From Fuerstiella sp. (GTDB taxonomy: Bacteria; Planctomycetota; Planctomycetia; Planctomycetales; Planctomycetaceae): a stretch of 64,000 nt of DNA. The notes under the pieces are model-generated. The model searched no databases, was not told where the DNA came from, and worked only from the letters and a program-made list of their open reading frames with translations. Below are positions 38,370-47,938 of the stretch, piece by piece; within the stretch, counting starts at the first letter, position 1; each line of letters opens with the position of its first letter. Made by a program: the position numbers and the translations under genes. The stretch covers positions 234,835 through 298,834 of the forward strand of contig JAQWOH010000019.1 of assembly GCA_029245955.1 (NCBI GenBank), in the 5' to 3' direction.

Positions 38370-39302
38370 ATGGAGAGAATGTACCTATTTCAGCTGGCAG
38401 ATCGAGTTGCGCGAGGACTTCGCATGGTCGCCCCGGAACGTCTGGAGCGACATCGTCGTTTCCTGCTCACTCAGCAGCTGCCGGACGGGGGATTTCGGGG
38501 ACGAGAAGGCGAATCGGACCTGTATTACACAGGTTTCGCAGTGAGGGCGCTGGCTGTTTCAGGCGGACTGGACTCAGCGGATCGTGAGCGTGTCAGCGAG
38601 TTCCTGAGCACCCAGCAACCCAGGGAACTCGGCGTGATCGACCTGCTCAGCTGGCTGTACAGTGCACTGGTTGTTCAGGCAGCTGGTGGCGCGGACTTGT
38701 TGCGTGAAGCACCGTCGGACTTCGCAGATCTCATCGCCGCCGGACTGGAAGCCACTCGTGTCGAAGATGGCGGCTACGCAAAAAGCACAGAAGGATCTGC
38801 AGGTAGTACGTACCATTCATTCATGGTCGCACTGACGTACGAACTCATTGGACGAACGCCCCCCCGGCCAAACCGGCTGATCCAGTTTTTGTACGATCGA
38901 CAACGAGACGATGGTGGATTCGTTGAAATCGCTCCGATGAAACGCAGCGGAACCAACCCTACCGCCGCCGCCGTAGCGCTGCTGAACAGCCTTGGCGGCA
39001 TGGACGAAGACATCGCCGACGACGTGCGGGGATTTCTGACTGATGTTGCCAGCACGGAAGGTGGGTTCCAGGCAAATACCAGAATCCCGTTCGCAGACGG
39101 TCTGTCGACATTCACTGGACTGCTGACCACTCAGGACGTTGGCGGAAGAAACATCATTCCGGCCGAACGAATTCTGGATTGGCTGACAACGCAGATTGAA
39201 TTACCCGCTGGTGGATTTCGCGGTGCCAGCTGGGACCAGCAGGCCGATGCCGAATACACTTTTTACGGGCTCGGAATCATGGGACTACTGCACGCCGAGT
39301 GA
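38370..39302 (+). CDS. Prenyltransferase-beta-subunit (PFTB) repeat protein
   Basis: A 310-residue alpha-alpha-barrel protein with five recognisable PFTB repeats, each around a GGF or GGY turn: DGGFRGREGESDLYYTGFAV, DGGYAKSTEGSAGSTYHSF, DGGFVEIAPMKRSGTNPTAA, EGGFQANTRIPFADGLSTFT and AGGFRGASWDQQADAEYTFY. The repeats resemble the beta subunit of Rab geranylgeranyl or farnesyl transferase. In the eukaryotic enzymes the last repeat carries a zinc-binding His (DxxHTxYGL); here it reads DAEYTFYGL, so that ligand is missing. Protein prenylation is therefore doubtful. No alpha subunit is nearby. A terpene-binding or structural role is possible. Confidence 0.85.
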   Translation: MERMYLFQLADRVARGLRMVAPERLERHRRFLLTQQLPDGGFRGREGESDLYYTGFAVRALAVSGGLDSADRERVSEFLSTQQPRELGVIDLLSWLYSALVVQAAGGADLLREAPSDFADLIAAGLEATRVEDGGYAKSTEGSAGSTYHSFMVALTYELIGRTPPRPNRLIQFLYDRQRDDGGFVEIAPMKRSGTNPTAAAVALLNSLGGMDEDIADDVRGFLTDVASTEGGFQANTRIPFADGLSTFTGLLTTQDVGGRNIIPAERILDWLTTQIELPAGGFRGASWDQQADAEYTFYGLGIMGLLHAE

Positions 39303-39683
39303 ACAGAATGAGCGTGACCCAACCGAACATTGAGGTGCTGCTGGTTGTTTAACCGCGTGCCCCGCGGACCGCGATTCTTCGGAACGACGACTTTCCCTGA
39401 CACCACGAACCTAGACCATAACTGCAGTTGAACCGGGCACGAAACCGATTGTCCAACAGGAATTTCCCGGGAAATCGTGCAAACAAATCGCCGTCGTAAA
39501 CGACTCTGTGATTGTAGACCACACTGCCGAGGAGCTTTCTCTAAAACAGTGTCTTCACAGCATTACGTGTGCGAAACAGCAGCAACCCGCGGTGAAACAG
39601 TGCCGTCGGGTTGCTATAATCCGGACCCCACTCTACCCGCCGGAATTGCCCACCTCGAACTTTTCAGACTCGAAACAGCTTCT
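39303..39683. other. Intergenic region
   Basis: About 380 bases between two co-directional genes. The frame of the next gene is open from 39477, but the signal peptide begins at 39684, so this stretch is most likely untranslated leader. No terminator recognised. Confidence 0.35.
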
Positions 39684-41699
39684 ATGTGTAAGCCCGTCCC
39701 TCGCTCCGTTTGTGCGATTCTTCTGTCGAACCGACTGCTGTTTGCCGTCGCCCTGATCCTGTGTTTTACAAGTGAATCGCAGGCGCAGCTGGAGGGGCGG
39801 CTCGCAGACCGTCCTCTTGGCGTTGGGTACCTGAGGGATGTCAATCAGGTGCGGATGCTGGAGTATGCAAAGCACCTGACCACCCGACTCGCACTGGAAG
39901 CGTCGATGTTCGACAGAATTCCTGAGGAGCAAATGGACGGATTTCGATCAAACGTCGATCAGGCCGTCTCCGGTACCGCGTGGTATATGGTCCAGGGACT
40001 AATCCCCGCCTTTGAGAACGTCTCTTTTCAGCAGGTCGCCGACGAAGCTGACGCAAAACGCATGATCGACGCCCAGAAGAAAAGGTATGGTGCCAACGGA
40101 ACCATACATACAGAATCGAGCGGCCTGTTCAAGCTGACCAGCAGGAACAGCTGGAACCAGAATATCCCGGATGGTCAGGACCCGGATGAATATGTCAAGC
40201 AGTTTCAGCATTCCACAGGCAACCGTGGGCTGCAGCGAACGGCAGAAGTTGTCGAAGTCGGTGGCAGAAGGATGATCGAAAACTCGTTTACTGTGACTCA
40301 GTACTTTCGCTATCAGAATCGGCTTCTGTTCAGTGGTAACTTTGAAGAACTGTGGAACATGGAGCTACCCACTGCAGACTCACTGACCAGTGGAGTGGAC
40401 ACACTCAACGACATGGGCCTGGATGCTTACTTCGACAGAATTCCAGCTGGCATAAAAACACTCGGCTGGAGCATGTTGAGTTCCGGGGCCAGCACTCAGA
40501 TGCAGCAGCGGGACGACGAAGATCAGACGATCGCAGATTTACGGAAGTCGTCGTATCAATCCGGTCTGGATATTGCGAAGGCGCTGATGTTCGATGTGGA
40601 CGAAGCACGTGGGTGGCTGCGGTTTGCGACAGACGAGCAGCAATCCGTGCGCGGAGAATTGAACTTTGACACGCGTCGCAACAGTGCACTGACAAAACAG
40701 CTGGAAAATGTGTCGTCAGGCAACAGTCGTTTCGCCCCAATCCTGCAGGATGACGCCGCCGCAACACTGCATGTATGTCTGCGGGCTTTTAAGGAAGCGG
40801 ACCCGCTGCTGACTGCCGTCGGGGCATGGCTGCAGAAATCCATCAAGGACGCCACAAACAGCGATTCCGTGATGGTCGACGCTGGCAGCGTTCTGGCAGA
40901 AACCTTATCGGGCATTTCACATCATCAGGTACTCGAAGCATTCGTAAAGGTCGGCTGGACAGAAGCATCCGGTGGAGTTGTCTACGGAGGACTCCATGTA
41001 GATGACAATCCACGGCTGCTCCACAGCCTGTACAGTATGATCGCCGGAGCGGACAAATCGCCCGGAATGGCGGAGTCTTTTGCGATTGTCGAGATGGACG
41101 GGCAGGAAGTGATCAAGGTCACCTCACCGGAAAACATAACGAATGAATTCTCTGAGAAAACGTCACTGTCGCTGAGCCACGCCTATATCGTCCACCAGGA
41201 TTCATGCCTGTGGTTTGCTGTTGGAGGTGAAAACGCGATTGAGATCATTCGGTCATCCGTTGCGCGATGTGCTGCCAGTGGTCTTGCTGCAAGAACACCT
41301 TTGGTGACAGCATCCATCGACATGGACCGCTGGTTGTCATACCCACAGGATGATTCCACAGGGATTGCCGGTCTGCTTTTGTGGCTGGATCTGAACCACC
41401 ACGAATTTCCGCCGAGTCCGATATCGGTGTCAGTTTCCACAGGCTCGAACAGTGCAGAAAAGCCAACGCCACTGCTGCAACGTGTTGCTGATCTGGGCGG
41501 TGAAATGCAGGCGGGAGTGACGGTAATCGCGGACAGAAACGGTCTTCGGCTGAATCTGAAGATGGGCGAAGTGCTGGCAAATTACTACGTGGCTCGCATG
41601 ATCGACATGCAGGAGACAAGGATGAAAATGCAGCGTGCGAGGGCAGAAGAACGTGCAGAAAAAGCCGGAGAAAAAGCTGAATTCAAAGCGGGCGGTTAG
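39684..41699 (+). CDS. Secreted planctomycete protein of unknown function
   Basis: The start at 39684 is chosen because it begins a clear signal peptide (LLSNRLLFAVALILCFT, cut after SQA), giving 671 residues; the open frame extends 207 bases further upstream without protein-like sequence. I do not recognise a domain. The mature part is a mixed alpha/beta protein of even, acidic composition. The final 40 residues form a charged helix (MIDMQETRMKMQRARAEER, ending in EKAGEKAEFKAGG) likely to be coiled coil. Nothing in the neighbours indicates a job: a PFTB-repeat gene lies upstream and convergent amidohydrolases downstream. Confidence 0.85.
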   Translation: MCKPVPRSVCAILLSNRLLFAVALILCFTSESQAQLEGRLADRPLGVGYLRDVNQVRMLEYAKHLTTRLALEASMFDRIPEEQMDGFRSNVDQAVSGTAWYMVQGLIPAFENVSFQQVADEADAKRMIDAQKKRYGANGTIHTESSGLFKLTSRNSWNQNIPDGQDPDEYVKQFQHSTGNRGLQRTAEVVEVGGRRMIENSFTVTQYFRYQNRLLFSGNFEELWNMELPTADSLTSGVDTLNDMGLDAYFDRIPAGIKTLGWSMLSSGASTQMQQRDDEDQTIADLRKSSYQSGLDIAKALMFDVDEARGWLRFATDEQQSVRGELNFDTRRNSALTKQLENVSSGNSRFAPILQDDAAATLHVCLRAFKEADPLLTAVGAWLQKSIKDATNSDSVMVDAGSVLAETLSGISHHQVLEAFVKVGWTEASGGVVYGGLHVDDNPRLLHSLYSMIAGADKSPGMAESFAIVEMDGQEVIKVTSPENITNEFSEKTSLSLSHAYIVHQDSCLWFAVGGENAIEIIRSSVARCAASGLAARTPLVTASIDMDRWLSYPQDDSTGIAGLLLWLDLNHHEFPPSPISVSVSTGSNSAEKPTPLLQRVADLGGEMQAGVTVIADRNGLRLNLKMGEVLANYYVARMIDMQETRMKMQRARAEERAEKAGEKAEFKAGG

Positions 41700-41749
41700 C
41701 ACGTACCGCTCGCGAAGGCTGCCGGTGCCTGTGCGAGATTCGCTGTCCG

Positions 41750-43045
41750 TTATCCCTGAACGGTGACTTCAGTTCGGGGCGCCAGTGCCAGCCGTCCGGC
41801 CCTCACAACGCCCCCCTGCATAACAGCGATAAATCGGTCGCGATCTTCCAGAATTGAGATGTCGGCAACGACGTCGCCATCAATAATCAGTACGTCAGCC
41901 AGCTTGCCGACTTCCAGTGTACCGAACTCGTCACCGCGCCCCATGATTTCAGCGCCCGTCTTTGTGGCACACATGATGGTTTCCAGTGGTGTAAAACCAA
42001 CCTCTTTTGTGAAATACGTGAGTTCGCGCGCGTAGTCTCCGTGAGGATTCCAGCCAAATCCGTAATCACCGCCCATCCCCAGTCGTCCTCCGGCCCGCAG
42101 AATTCGCAACGCACTTTCCGCGCCTCCTTCCAGCGTTTCCTGGTGACCGTCGATAACTTGCTGAGGGAGGCCAAATTCTTTGCCACGGATCACACTAGCT
42201 TTTTCAAAGTACAAAGCCGGCACGACCGGCACGTCTCGTTCCAGCAGTAAATCCATCGCTTCGTCATCCATGAAAGTGCCGTGCTCCAGAGCATCGTAGC
42301 CGGCCCGCAGCGCATTCTTGATGCCCTCCGTCGCGCGACAATGGCCGGTCACTTTCATGCCGTGATTATGAGCGGTCTGAACGACAGCGTGCATTTCGTC
42401 GAAGGTCATGCACAGCGTGTGGTGGTCGTTCGTATCTGGGGCGGCCGCGTCTCCGGTTGGGTATGTTTTCACCCATTCCACGCCATCTTTGACCAGTGAA
42501 CGCACAGCCCGACGCGCATCGTCGACACCATTGATAATGAAGACCAGCCCCTCCATGCCGATCTTCCGGAACTCCGGATTCCAGTCCATAAGCCCACCAG
42601 CCGAACAGATCTCTCGACCTGACGAAGACAACCGTGGTCCGGGAATCAGATCCTGTTCGATCGCCGTCTTCAGCCAGAAATCCACGTTGAACAGACACCC
42701 GCCGGATCGTGCCGCAGTGTATCCACACTCCAGTGCAAGCCGACAGTTGACGGCCGCCAGCAGACTGACATATTCGACTGGATACTTTATATCCAGATCT
42801 TCGAGTGCTCGAATGTTGAAGTATGTGCCGTGAAAGTGTGCTTCGACCAGCCCCGGCATAATCGTACCACCATGGGCATCGATCACCTCCGCACCCGTCG
42901 GGACTTCAGGAGCGTTTTCGGATGCACCGACATAGTCGATGCGTCCGTCGGTGATCACAACCATACCGTTGGCTACGGCCGCTGCGCCTGTACCGTCAAT
43001 AATCTGGCCGTTGTGAATAACAACAGCGCCGTTACCAGTTTTCAT
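41750..43045 (-). CDS. Amidohydrolase (imidazolonepropionase/prolidase-like metal-dependent hydrolase)
   Basis: A 431-residue protein of the amidohydrolase superfamily. A beta-sandwich domain split between the termini (VVIHNGQIIDGTG and KLADVLIIDGDVV) encloses a TIM barrel with metal ligands: HFHG (first strand), VKTYPTGD (possible metal-bridging Lys), GHCRA, LEHGTF and GGDYGF (last Asp). It lacks a signal peptide, so it is cytoplasmic. It follows the fuconolactonase-like gene after 20 bases, likely as one operon. Substrate is unknown; related proteins cleave cyclic amides or Xaa-Pro dipeptides. Confidence 0.9.
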   Translation of the reverse strand: MKTGNGAVVIHNGQIIDGTGAAAVANGMVVITDGRIDYVGASENAPEVPTGAEVIDAHGGTIMPGLVEAHFHGTYFNIRALEDLDIKYPVEYVSLLAAVNCRLALECGYTAARSGGCLFNVDFWLKTAIEQDLIPGPRLSSSGREICSAGGLMDWNPEFRKIGMEGLVFIINGVDDARRAVRSLVKDGVEWVKTYPTGDAAAPDTNDHHTLCMTFDEMHAVVQTAHNHGMKVTGHCRATEGIKNALRAGYDALEHGTFMDDEAMDLLLERDVPVVPALYFEKASVIRGKEFGLPQQVIDGHQETLEGGAESALRILRAGGRLGMGGDYGFGWNPHGDYARELTYFTKEVGFTPLETIMCATKTGAEIMGRGDEFGTLEVGKLADVLIIDGDVVADISILEDRDRFIAVMQGGVVRAGRLALAPRTEVTVQG

Positions 43046-43065
43046 GACTCATCCTCGCTAAGCAG

Positions 43066-43905
43066 CTATGCCTTCAGACCGTAGAACATCTGAGCCGTTC
43101 CGCCCATGATCCGAACCCGTTCCGTTTCACTGAGCGCGCCAAGTACTTCGCCCATCGCGTTATAAACTTCTCCGTAGGTAGCCGCGAGTTCGCAGACCGG
43201 CCAGTCACTGCCATACATACAGCGTTCCGGACCGAATGCTTCCAGTGCGATTTCAACGTACGGCTTCAGGTCCGATGGTTTCCATGCCTTCCAGTCGGCT
43301 TCCGTCACCATACCGCTCAGCTTGCAGTAGATGTTGGGGAACTTTGCCGCCGCTTTCAGGTCTTCTGCCCAGCCGACGGTTATCTGGTCCTTGATCTTCG
43401 GCTTGGAAAGATGATCGATCACCATGGGTAAATCTGACAGTGACTTCCCCAGCGTCACGGCGTGCTTCAGGTGTTTGGTGTAAAACAGCAGGTCATACGG
43501 CACGCTGTGCTTCTGCAGAACCTTCAGACCATGCAATACGGCTGGCTGAATAATGAAATCGTCATCAGGTTCATCCTGCACAACGTGACGAACACCAACA
43601 AATTTGGGATGGTCTTTGAACTCTGCCAGTTGTTCTTCACATCTTTCCGATGCCAGGTCAACCCAGCCCACGACGCCAGCAATGAAGTCATTCTGATCCG
43701 CCAGTTCAAGCGCCCACCGATTTTCTGCGACGTTGTGTTGAGTCTGCACGAACACGGACTTGTCAACCCCGCACGTCTTCAGGTGAGTCTGCAGGTCACC
43801 AGGAAGATAACTGCGGCATATCGCTTCGTGCTGTTCCGTATGCAGCCAGCCATAGTTAAATGGCAGATCCAGCTGCCAGAAGTGTTGGTGAGCGTCAATG
43901 ACCAT
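43066..43905 (-). CDS. Amidohydrolase 2 family, L-fuconolactonase-like
   Basis: The ATG at 43905 starts directly with the family motif VIDAHQHFW (metal-type His 6 and 8); the frame is open further upstream to 44073 but that part is not protein-like. The 279-residue protein continues with the VFVQTQHNVAEN and FIAGVVGWVDLAS segments, VGVRHVVQDEPDD, VIDHLSKPKI and the final YGSDWPVCE with the catalytic Asp. This is the pattern of L-fuconolactone and related sugar-lactone hydrolases of COG3618. It is the first gene of a two-gene operon with the other amidohydrolase. Its likely role is opening a sugar lactone in fucose or similar sugar catabolism, consistent with the sulfatases nearby. Confidence 0.9.
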   Translation of the reverse strand: MVIDAHQHFWQLDLPFNYGWLHTEQHEAICRSYLPGDLQTHLKTCGVDKSVFVQTQHNVAENRWALELADQNDFIAGVVGWVDLASERCEEQLAEFKDHPKFVGVRHVVQDEPDDDFIIQPAVLHGLKVLQKHSVPYDLLFYTKHLKHAVTLGKSLSDLPMVIDHLSKPKIKDQITVGWAEDLKAAAKFPNIYCKLSGMVTEADWKAWKPSDLKPYVEIALEAFGPERCMYGSDWPVCELAATYGEVYNAMGEVLGALSETERVRIMGGTAQMFYGLKA

Positions 43906-44458
43906 GAGGTGAAGTTCCTGCCGACTAGAGATACGCCTATCCGCCGTTCTCGGACAATTGTTGCGGAACGGACCAGCGAAGCGTACTGCCCACAAATCAC
44001 GGAATCCAGCGACAGACTCGGGCGCACCCGTAATCGGCACGGTTGATTCGATTTTGAATCGCACACCCACCACTGCTTCTGACGGCCTTCACAGCAGATC
44101 ACGTATGGATAACCGATTACGCGACTGGGTAGTAAAGCGAGGAATTCGTCTCTGTTGTTCCTGCTGGTCCTAATGCTGCGAACTGAACGCTGAGATACCG
44201 ATCTGCCTTTGCGTCGGGCAACCGCTGCGGCACGTGTCTACAGCAGTCAGGCACTCACACGCCAGAATCTTTATTGCCCAATGCTGGACAGGACGTTGGT
44301 TAAAATCGCGACGATGTGTTGGCAGAATCGACACTAGAACTTATTCGGATCATTACCTAAAGGGCTGTGCAGCAGAAAACGCCCCATGAGAGGCAAATCC
44401 ATGAAAATGACACGACACACGGTGTATCTTTAGCGCTGGGTACTTTCGTTACTGTTGA
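43906..44458. other. Gene-poor region
   Basis: About 550 bases without recognisable coding sequence. It ends at the kinase remnant. The promoter of the amidohydrolase pair should be near its left end. Confidence 0.35.
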
Positions 44459-44710
44459 GCTTCGCGGGCGATGGCCTGCGACGATGTTGACGGCCGGGCA
44501 GATCTGTATTCTTGGGGTGCCGTGGCCCATGACCTGCTGACCCGACGTCCTCCTTTTTCCGGATCAAACGGTGTGCAGCTGCTGGACGCCCATGCCACCA
44601 GGGAAGTCATAGCTCTATCATCACTATGCCCCGAGATCCCGGATGACCTGGAAAGTATCGTTTTGAAATGGCTGGCAAAAGCCCCGGCGGACAGACATAC
44701 CGATGACGTC
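44459..44710 (+). pseudogene. Remnant of a Ser/Thr protein kinase (C-lobe fragment)
   Basis: Right after an in-frame TGA (44456-44458) the sequence reads as the C-terminal lobe of a PknB-type kinase: ASRAMACDDVDGRADLYSWG, AVAHDLLTRRPPFSG, and then IPDDLESIVLKWLAKAPADR. In intact kinases the APE motif (usually PEQA) stands immediately before this point; here only the A remains after the stop. The N-lobe, the catalytic HRD and DFG motifs, and any sensor domain are missing. The frame stays open to 44938, but after about 44710 it is no longer kinase-like. Large PknB-type kinases are numerous in planctomycetes. Confidence 0.8.
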
Positions 44711-45108
44711 GACCATGAAAAGTACTGGCACATTGTAAGCTCGCCCGTACCTGGACACCGGAACGTGCACCAGCCTGGTAGGCAGAGCATTCCGCAGATC
44801 AGATGCCCATTGAAACGCAGCCGGCATCGTCGGCCACAACAGATCTGTGTGGTGCCACAGTGGCCTGCGCACCCGACTCGACTGCCCGCGACGACAACGA
44901 TTCAAAGAGTGGAACAGTGGAAATTCCGTGTTGAGTGATGCGACTCGTTTTGTTTTCCAGTCCGGCCGGTCCATAATTTCCAGTCGATCCGACATTATTC
45001 GGCGAAGCAAACGGTGCTCGCCGTTGGTTACATCAATCTGACACCGCGTGGCATGTTCGACGGAACTGTCCGGACAGAAATGAGAATTCAACTTCGCAGG
45101 ATAATCGT
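44711..45108. other. Decayed tail of the kinase fragment and intergenic sequence
   Basis: About 400 bases between the kinase remnant and the PAS-LuxR gene. No recognisable domain. A possible ribosome-binding site (AGGATAATCG) for the next gene is at the right end. Confidence 0.35.
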
Positions 45109-46563
45109 TTGGCGTCTGTTACAAACGCAACTTCAACGAACGTCGAGCTGCAGCAGCAGGTGGAAGAATTGCAGCGGCAGCTGGCCGACAGTGAAAGCAG
45201 GATAAGGGCCTTCCTGTCACTCGCTCAGGACATGTTCTGCTGTCTGGAATTCGATCCCCCCGTCCCGACACATCTGCCGGTACAGGACCAGGCGGCAATG
45301 ATGCTCAGCGCACGCGTCGCAGATTGCAACACAGCCTTTGCCGATCTGTGCGGTGCAGACGGACCTGAACAATTGAGGGGAAGTCGGTATGTGTCTCTGG
45401 TCGGGACCACCAGTGCAACATTAATTGAACGGGCTCAGCGGTTCGTCCGTTCCGGATATTGTGTCAATAGTGTTCACAACACCGATAGACTACGCGATGG
45501 AGCCGTGCGACATTTCGTCAGTAGCTCCCGCGGCGAAATTCAGGAAGGAAAGCTTGTTCGTGGCTGGGTCACTTTCCGCGATGTGACGTATCAGACTCTG
45601 ATCGAGACCGCGGCCGAACACGGTGAAGAAGCACTGTGTCGTACCGCCGCACAGCTGGACAGCGCCTTCTGGATCATGGATTGGCACAACTTCAAGTCAC
45701 TGTATACCGGTCCTGCAATCGAACAGCGATGGGGCATTTCTCCCGAGCAACTCCAGTCAGACCCGATGTGCTGGCTGGAACGAATTCATGCTCACGATCG
45801 GCAGCGTGTGCGAGATGCGTTTCTGACACATGCAGCGACGAGTGGATTCGATGAGACGTTCCGCGTCTGTCTGCCGGACGGCTCCGTCACGTGGGTGCGA
45901 GACCGCTGCTTTCCGGTGCCTGGCGCCACAGATGATCAACTGCGTGTCGTGGGACTTGTCCAGGATGTCTCTGAACTGCACCGGGCGCAAACGGGATTGA
46001 GCAGCCTGTTCAAAGTCTCCACAGAGATGTTGTTTGTCATGGATCTGCAGGGGCGCCTGCAGGAAGTGAACCCGGTCATGACCCAAGCGCTTGGATATGA
46101 TTCAGACACGCTGATTCAGTTGGCGCTGCCGGATCTGCTGCATACTGGCGAGCAGTCTGCCGGCCGCCAGGTGCTGTCGCAGCTGGCTTCGGGGAAACCG
46201 GCCGTCGCTGTCAGCAGCCGGTTTCTTCGCAAAGACGGCACGGTCTGCCATGTAGAGTGGAACGCAGCGCCGGTCAGCGATGACGGCCTTATTTACGCAG
46301 CCGCCCGGGATATCGCCAGTGAGCTTTCGGACCACAATCGACGCAGCCGACAGAATGCCGCAACCGCCCGGCTCGAACGGTTGTCACCGCGTGAGCGACA
46401 GATCCTCGATATGGTTGTGACGGGTAAGGCCAGCAAGGTCATTGCCCATGAACTGGGCTTGAGCAGGCGCACCGTGGAAACTCACCGCGCAAATCTGATG
46501 AAGAAGCTCAGATTGAACACAACCGCCGAACTGGTCCGGCTGTCGCTCCAGGCCACTGACTGA
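45109..46563 (+). CDS. PAS-domain LuxR-type transcriptional regulator
   Basis: A 484-residue protein that appears to start with TTG (AGGA seven bases upstream; no in-frame ATG fits better). A short coiled coil (about 12-35) is followed by three PAS-like domains: one at about 32-165, one at about 180-310 (FWIMDWHNFKSLYTGPAIEQ, typical PAS_3), and one at about 318-430 (MLFVMDLQGRLQEVNPVMTQ, ALGYDSDTLI). The C-terminus is a LuxR-type helix-turn-helix (LSPRERQILDMVVTGKASK, AHELGLSRRTVETHRANLM). There is no kinase or receiver domain, so the PAS domains probably sense a ligand, redox state or light directly. An ECF sigma factor follows 258 bases downstream on the same strand. Confidence 0.9.
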   Translation: MASVTNATSTNVELQQQVEELQRQLADSESRIRAFLSLAQDMFCCLEFDPPVPTHLPVQDQAAMMLSARVADCNTAFADLCGADGPEQLRGSRYVSLVGTTSATLIERAQRFVRSGYCVNSVHNTDRLRDGAVRHFVSSSRGEIQEGKLVRGWVTFRDVTYQTLIETAAEHGEEALCRTAAQLDSAFWIMDWHNFKSLYTGPAIEQRWGISPEQLQSDPMCWLERIHAHDRQRVRDAFLTHAATSGFDETFRVCLPDGSVTWVRDRCFPVPGATDDQLRVVGLVQDVSELHRAQTGLSSLFKVSTEMLFVMDLQGRLQEVNPVMTQALGYDSDTLIQLALPDLLHTGEQSAGRQVLSQLASGKPAVAVSSRFLRKDGTVCHVEWNAAPVSDDGLIYAAARDIASELSDHNRRSRQNAATARLERLSPRERQILDMVVTGKASKVIAHELGLSRRTVETHRANLMKKLRLNTTAELVRLSLQATD

Positions 46564-46821
46564 AACGTCTGTGGCGGTTTGTGCAAGCTGCCGCTCTGAG
46601 CGGTCAGGCCGCTCCCCTGGTTCGGCAAAGTTGTCGTTCTGGTTGTCCGGCGATTGTTTCCGAAGCCGCTCTACGCATTTGTACGGATACGTACAACTAC
46701 GTAGCCCTCCGCATTTCAGTAATTCTCCGGCAGCTCCGTCCGTAGTAACAGCAGCGGAACCAATGTGGCTGTGCACATATGCAACCACGTCTATTAAACG
46801 CCGGGCACAGGAGAAAACTCA

Positions 46822-47391
46822 ATGCAGAACACACTTGCCAAACCGAAAGGCAGGACCGGGGTACCTCGGAAACAAAGCCTTAACAACGATCTTGATGTGA
46901 TCTACGAAACCAACCACCGTGGACTTTGCGCTCAGTTCTATGCGTTCTGCAACGACGCGGAACGTGCCACCGAAGCACTGCAGGAAGCGTTTCTCCGCCT
47001 TCAACAGCAGGACGTCGCGAACATCAAAAACCCACGGGCATGGCTGCTGCATGTAGGTCGCAACTGGCTGCGCGATGTTGCTCGCCGAAAAAGACGTGCG
47101 GATGCGACAGAAGCACAGCTGAAAGAAGCTTCAGGTTCCTCAGAAACTGCGTCGGCTATGCTGATCCACCGTGAAATGCGAACGACCGTTCGAACTGCGC
47201 TGGCGCAGCTGCGCGAATCAGATCGGCTGGTCCTGTCGCTGCGTTACGGGATGAACTGGTCGTCAGCACGAATCGGTACAACAATCCAATCCAGTGCCCC
47301 GGCCGTCGATATGCGATTGTGTCGAGCTCGCGGAAGACTGCGAGATATTCTGACGGAAATGGCTCCGGAACTGGCAGACGGAGCGTGTTAA
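46822..47391 (+). CDS. ECF-type RNA polymerase sigma factor
   Basis: A 189-residue sigma-70 family protein with an AGGAG ribosome-binding site. Region 2 is at about 25-95 (RGLCAQFYAFCNDAERATEA, LQEAFLRLQQQD, NPRAWLLHVGRNWLRDVARR). Region 4 is at about 130-180 (LRESDRLVLSLRYGMNWSSA, RIGTTIQSSAPAVDMRLCRA). There is no region 3, which defines the ECF group. No anti-sigma factor gene is adjacent; planctomycetes often have such orphan ECF sigmas upstream of large unrelated genes. The targets are unknown. Confidence 0.93.
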   Translation: MQNTLAKPKGRTGVPRKQSLNNDLDVIYETNHRGLCAQFYAFCNDAERATEALQEAFLRLQQQDVANIKNPRAWLLHVGRNWLRDVARRKRRADATEAQLKEASGSSETASAMLIHREMRTTVRTALAQLRESDRLVLSLRYGMNWSSARIGTTIQSSAPAVDMRLCRARGRLRDILTEMAPELADGAC

Positions 47392-47554
47392 CGGCCGCTA
47401 TCAGGAACCCGCAGTCGAGCGATGTGGTGTGTCAGGGACATTGCCGTCGTGCGACCGCAGGCAAACAGTTCGTCCGCGAATCCACCGGTTCACCCGGCAC
47501 CCGCGGCGCAGTGTCGGGGGCGTTCAGGGCCGCGCGAATAAGGTCACAAAAGTC

Positions 47555-47935
47555 GGCCACCGACATTGGAAATCATTCATAAACCGAGTGCCCATCATCT
47601 GATAGTTGCCGTAGACAACGGGCGTCATCATGTCTGTCAGCGTCGTGCCGCGATCATTGATCTGTCCCCAGATGTATTTGCACTGCAATCGCGTGTGCGA
47701 ATTCCAGTGCCAGTGTCAGACTTTTGCCTTCACGCCGTGGATGTCACTGTCATTGAAGTCGGCCCCTGATAATCGCAACGCAACCTGCCATGCGCCCAGT
47801 CCTGAACGGACGTTACCGTCACATGTGTTGAAGCAGAAAAAATCTTCGAACAGTTCAATACGGCCGGTCATGCCCAGTTCGCGGATTCAGGGGATATGCT
47901 CAGCCATCAAGAATAAGACAGAGCCACATAATCTG
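47555..47935 (-). pseudogene. Remnant of a phosphate-selective porin (OprP/OprO-type)
   Basis: Read on the minus strand, the pieces line up with the C-terminal third of planctomycete OprP-like porins: DYVALSY, a TGA, then ELGMTGRIELFEDFF, GLGAWQVALRLSGADFNDSD, a switch of frame through GKSLTLALEF, and NSHTRLQCKYIWGQINDRG followed by MMTPVVYGNYQMMGTRFMND. At least two frameshifts and two stops interrupt it. The upstream two-thirds is not recognisable. It is clearly non-functional. Confidence 0.75.
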
Positions 47936-47938
47936 CGT

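Noticed and set aside
46564..46821. Possible small gene between the PAS-LuxR and ECF sigma genes
   Set aside because: The open frames lack start signals and any recognisable sequence; treated as intergenic.
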